Of a stretch of 64,000 bases of DNA, positions 63,804-64,000 are shown one piece after another. The notes under the pieces are model-generated. The model was not told where the DNA came from. It searched no databases and saw nothing but the letters and a program-made list of their open reading frames with translations. The stretch is from Jiella marina (GTDB lineage Bacteria > Pseudomonadota > Alphaproteobacteria > Rhizobiales > Rhizobiaceae). Position numbers and translations under genes: made by a program. Position 1 is the first letter of the stretch; each line of letters begins with the position of its first letter. Location of the stretch: the NCBI RefSeq assembly GCF_024359545.1, contig NZ_JAKQZG010000002.1, positions 124,001 to 188,000 on the forward strand. The letters run 5' to 3'.

Positions 63804-64000
63804 TCAGGCGTCGATGACGCCATGTGGCCCGTAGGCCGCATTCCACAAAGCGGCGTAGCGCTGCTCGCGGTGCATTTCCAATGCGCCCTGGGCAGTGAAC
63901 GTGCCGCTGCCCATCTCCGCGCGTCGGAATTCAAAGCCTTCCGGAAGCAGGATCAGCGCACGGTGGGCCGCGCCTGTCACCGGATTCAAGATCGGTTCGA
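63804..64000 (-). CDS. DUF1326 domain protein, 3' end only
   Basis: The last ~65 codons of a minus-strand gene cut by the window edge. ILNPVTGAAHRALILLPEGF followed by EFRRAEMGSGTFTAQG is the characteristic end of DUF1326 proteins. It precedes the DUF2182 gene, with which DUF1326 genes are often paired. Function of the family is unknown. Confidence 0.75.
   Translation of the reverse strand, partial: EPILNPVTGAAHRALILLPEGFEFRRAEMGSGTFTAQGALEMHREQRYAALWNAAYGPHGVIDA

Overview
The window is GC-rich chromosomal DNA from an alphaproteobacterium, most likely of the order Hyphomicrobiales (Rhizobiales). The evidence is gene order: the mdh-sucC-sucD-sucA-sucB-lpd TCA cluster, the rpsB-tsf-pyrH-frr-uppS-cdsA-rseP-bamA-lpxD-fabZ-lpxA-lpxI-lpxB block ending next to gltA and gltX, mltA-tim44-fxsA, secB-dnaQ, hisF-hisE-coaA, and an EipB (DUF1849) envelope protein. 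A family-level assignment is not secure from sequence reading alone. No rRNA, tRNA, CRISPR array or insertion sequence was recognised.

Layout. 1-2.6 kb: three minus-strand glycosyltransferase genes, the last cut by the window edge. 2.9-4.7 kb: a membrane class III nucleotide cyclase and a small secreted protein whose upstream region carries a perfect CRP-type palindrome. 4.8-9.5 kb: an AcrAB-type RND efflux pair. 9.8-10.8 kb: an EamA exporter. 10.8-23.1 kb: the TCA cluster on the minus strand, carrying extra genes: a secreted protein between mdh and sucC, a PIN toxin-antitoxin pair between sucC and sucD, and a split pentapeptide-repeat gene plus an SDR between sucB and lpd. 23.5-27.0 kb: XRE regulator, Smr protein, MltA, Tim44-like protein and FxsA. 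27.1-30.1 kb: an accessory stretch (palindromic repeat, LLM oxidoreductase, secreted protein, AT-rich island with ORF remnants, DM9/DUF3421 protein) inserted before secB. 30.3-34.5 kb: secB, dnaQ, a Uma2 protein, hisF, hisE, coaA.

34.5-44.3 kb: comEC-like gene, gltX, gltA and the lipid A genes lpxB, lpxI, lpxA, fabZ, lpxD. 44.4-53.4 kb: bamA, rseP, cdsA, uppS, frr, pyrH, tsf, rpsB. These form one long minus-strand essential block linking translation, isoprenoid and phospholipid synthesis, outer-membrane assembly and lipid A. 53.8-54.9 kb: a lower-GC insert with a HEPN-motif protein preceded by its own promoter and a short overlapping leader ORF; this is the best candidate here for an undescribed defence or stress element. 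55-59.3 kb: eipB, then a plus-strand run of RidA, GDPD, FemAB-like acyltransferase and HIT genes. 59.4-62.9 kb: a MarR-EmrA-EmrB efflux operon with ATGA overlaps. 62.9-64 kb: a DUF2182 membrane protein and the 3' end of a DUF1326 gene.

Most start codons were set by Shine-Dalgarno spacing, family N-termini and neighbour overlap. Functions come from motif recognition by eye; no database search was run.
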